Assembly (NCBI RefSeq): GCF_900290235.1
Contig: NZ_OLMK01000018.1
Location: 1 to 64,000, forward strand
Source of the DNA: Streptomyces sp. MA5143a
GTDB lineage: Bacteria > Actinomycetota > Actinomycetes > Streptomycetales > Streptomycetaceae
Reading direction: 5' to 3'
DNA: 64,000 nt
Numbering within the stretch: the first letter of the stretch is position 1; each line of letters begins with the position of its first letter. Shown here one piece after another: positions 62,264 to 64,000 of the stretch. The notes below the pieces were generated by a model that saw only the letters and a program-made list of their open reading frames with translations, was not told the DNA's origin and did no database searches. The position numbers and the translations under genes were made by a program.

Positions 62264-64000
62264 ATGGACTTCGGCTCTCGGGGCCCCGAGGCTCCGGCCG
62301 ACCTCGCCTGGCTGCGAGGCGTGGACGCCTACACCATGGGCGCGTATCCGCAGGCGGAGGAGGAGTTCCGCGCGGCGGTGCGGATGGATCCGGGCATGGC
62401 CGACGGCTGGCTCGGGCTGCACGCGCTGCGGGTGGACACGACGACCGCCCTGCTGCGGATGTTCCGGCACCGGGAGCGCTTCGGTGAGCAGCGGGCCCGC
62501 CATCGGCGCCCCCTCAATTCCTGGTACTGGCTCGGCTGGTGGGTCCAGCCGGTCCTGGAGACCCCGCGCGACCTGCTCCTCGCCCATGCCTCGCACTGGC
62601 TGGACGGGCGCCACGTCCCCGAGCTGGACCGGGCGCTCGCGGGGCTGCCGCCGGTGGACGCCGACCCCCAGGTGCGCTTCCTGCACGCCTGCCGCGCCTA
62701 CCTCGTCAAGGACTGGGAGCAGCTCGTCCGGCACACCGATCCCCTTCTCGACGATCCCCTGCTCGGAATCGAGGCCGGCCTCTTCGGCGGCATGGCCCGG
62801 GTACGGCTGGAGACGTACGGGCAGGCCGAGCCGCTGCTGTCCGCGGCGCTGATGCGCTGCCGCAGCGAGCAGCCGCAGCGCAAGGAACTGCGGTACTGGC
62901 TGGCCCGGGCGCACGAGGGGACCGGGCGCAGCGCCGCCGCGCTACCGCTGTACCGGGCCGTGCACCGGGTCGACCCGGCCTTCATGGACACCTCCGCGCG
63001 GCTCGCGGCCATCGACGAGGGCGACGGGTACGACGACGCGGCCGACCTCGCGGCGATCGCGCTCGCCGGGATCGGGCAGGACGCGCTCGACGGGGGCGAC
63101 GGTCTCGACCCGCTCTTCGACGCCGACGGCCGGGACCTGAAGCTCTCCGATCCGGACCCCGTGCCGCCGGGCGGGCTGCCGCCGGAGGCGGGCGACACCT
63201 TCGTACGGCAGAAGTCCGCGGTGCGGGTCGATCCGCTGCCGGCCGGGCCGACCGACCCCGAGCTGCTGGAGGAGGCCCTCGCCGAGCTGGAGCGGATGGT
63301 CGGCCTGGAACCGGTCAAGCGGCAGGTCAAGGCGTTGTCCGCGCAGCTGAACATGGCGCGGCTGCGGGCCGGGCAGGGACTGCCCGTGCAGCCCCCCAAA
63401 CGGCACTTCGTCTTCTCCGGGCCGTCCGGGACGGGGAAGACGACCGTCGCCCGAATACTGGGCCGGGTCTTCTACGCGCTCGGGCTGCTGGGCGGCGACC
63501 ACCTGGTGGAGGCCCAGCGGGCGGATCTCGTCGGCGAGTACCTCGGCCAGACTGCCGTGAAGGCCAACGAGCTGATCGACTCGGCGATCGGCGGGGTGCT
63601 GTTCGTGGACGAGGCGTACTCCCTGTCCAACTCCGGGTACGGCAAGGGGGACGCGTACGGCGACGAGGCGCTTCAGGTGCTGCTGAAGCGGGCCGAGGAC
63701 AACCGGGACCATCTCGTGGTGATCCTCGCGGGGTACCCGGAGGGGATGGACCGGCTGCTCGCCGCGAACCCCGGACTGTCGTCGCGGTTCACGACGCGGG
63801 TGGACTTCCCGTCCTACCGGCCGCTGGAGCTCACCTCGATCGGTGAGGTCCTCGCGGCGGAGAACGGGGACGTGTGGGACGAGGAGGCGCTGGAGGAGCT
63901 GCGCTCCATCGCCGGTCATGTCGTCGAGCAGGGGTGGATCGACGAACTGGGCAACGGGCGGTTCCTGAGGACGCTGTACGAGAAGAGCTGCGCGTACCGG
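62264..64000 (+). CDS. AAA ATPase, EccA/CbbX/SpoVK-like, incomplete at window end
   Basis: 579 residues are visible and the frame stays open at the end. The N-terminal ~300 residues are helical and TPR-like (MGAYPQAEEEFRAAVRMDPG). The AAA domain begins about residue 350, with Walker A SGPSGTGKTT (about 385-394) and Walker B GVLFVDEAYSL (about 444-454), plus ILAGYPEGMDRLL and NPGLSSRF. TPR plus CbbX-like AAA is the architecture of EccA from type VII secretion systems, but no other ESX gene is in the window. GGGGGA precedes ATG 62264; a GTG at 62261 is adjacent. Confidence 0.85.
   Translation, partial: MDFGSRGPEAPADLAWLRGVDAYTMGAYPQAEEEFRAAVRMDPGMADGWLGLHALRVDTTTALLRMFRHRERFGEQRARHRRPLNSWYWLGWWVQPVLETPRDLLLAHASHWLDGRHVPELDRALAGLPPVDADPQVRFLHACRAYLVKDWEQLVRHTDPLLDDPLLGIEAGLFGGMARVRLETYGQAEPLLSAALMRCRSEQPQRKELRYWLARAHEGTGRSAAALPLYRAVHRVDPAFMDTSARLAAIDEGDGYDDAADLAAIALAGIGQDALDGGDGLDPLFDADGRDLKLSDPDPVPPGGLPPEAGDTFVRQKSAVRVDPLPAGPTDPELLEEALAELERMVGLEPVKRQVKALSAQLNMARLRAGQGLPVQPPKRHFVFSGPSGTGKTTVARILGRVFYALGLLGGDHLVEAQRADLVGEYLGQTAVKANELIDSAIGGVLFVDEAYSLSNSGYGKGDAYGDEALQVLLKRAEDNRDHLVVILAGYPEGMDRLLAANPGLSSRFTTRVDFPSYRPLELTSIGEVLAAENGDVWDEEALEELRSIAGHVVEQGWIDELGNGRFLRTLYEKSCAYR

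Overview
This is a high-GC actinobacterial chromosome segment and almost certainly a Streptomyces. The evidence is strong third-position GC bias, GTG and TTG starts, a four-gene conservon (cvnABCD), rbpA, a DasR-type operator in front of crr-ptsI, and a GH18 chitinase with the classic repeat-bearing chitinase promoter. From memory, the order crr-ptsI ... rbpA ... acyl-CoA dehydrogenase-chitinase resembles the SCO1390-SCO1430 part of the S. coelicolor core; this was not checked by alignment. There are no integrases, transposases, CRISPR arrays or tRNAs, and the window looks like core chromosome.

Layout. 1-400: the 5' leader and promoters of a ribosomal RNA operon that reads leftward out of the window, back to back with crr-ptsI and sharing an intergenic dre palindrome. 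2.7-8.9 kb: a zinc-motif protein of unknown function, acetoacetyl-CoA synthetase, a GH31 alpha-glucosidase and a Nudix hydrolase. 9.2-10.8 kb: a DUF35 zinc-ribbon protein overlapping an SCP2-type thiolase homologue. 11.4-13.9 kb: glpF-glpK with short tandem repeats between them. 13.9-18.3 kb: a conservon. 19.5-24.5 kb: a choline-to-glycine-betaine cluster (betaine aldehyde dehydrogenase, APC permease, choline oxidase). 24.6-31.9 kb: a three-gene MukBEF/Wadjet-like condensin operon (kleisin-like, MukE-like, 1550-aa SMC-like ATPase) with no recognisable JetD nuclease beside it. This is the most interesting system here.

32.1-37.5 kb: a FadR-type GntR regulator divergent from an operon of MFS transporter, DUF1445 protein (D-glutamate cyclase/hydro-lyase family) and PxpABC 5-oxoprolinase, with a perfect operator-like palindrome between them. 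37.5-40.7 kb: a translationally coupled operon of two GT4 glycosyltransferases and an SGNH hydrolase. 40.8-45 kb: a HEAT-like protein, an ankyrin protein, a 64-aa membrane peptide and an FtsK-like protein whose P-loop lacks the lysine. 45-49.5 kb: a MocR-type YczR regulator facing yczE, then GDPD phosphodiesterase and a UMF1-type transporter. 49.7-51.7 kb: rbpA behind a sigma-R-type promoter, fxsA and a polyprenol-phosphate mannosyltransferase. 52.3-58.5 kb: amidohydrolase, Lrp regulator, two Streptomyces-type unknowns, acyl-CoA dehydrogenase and secreted chitinase. 58.6-64 kb: TetR, a 47-aa membrane peptide, a Tat-exported C39-type peptidase, a P-loop kinase, a candidate ~70-nt small RNA, and an EccA/CbbX-like AAA ATPase cut by the window end.

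How the parts connect. DasR-type sites precede both the PTS genes (uptake of N-acetylglucosamine) and the chitinase that makes that sugar, so one window shows both ends of the chitin response. The bet cluster and glpFK deal with osmolytes and glycerol. The GntR/Pxp operon looks like recycling of cyclised glutamate. The condensin-like operon stands alone between convergent and divergent neighbours and may be a genome-maintenance or plasmid-restriction device.
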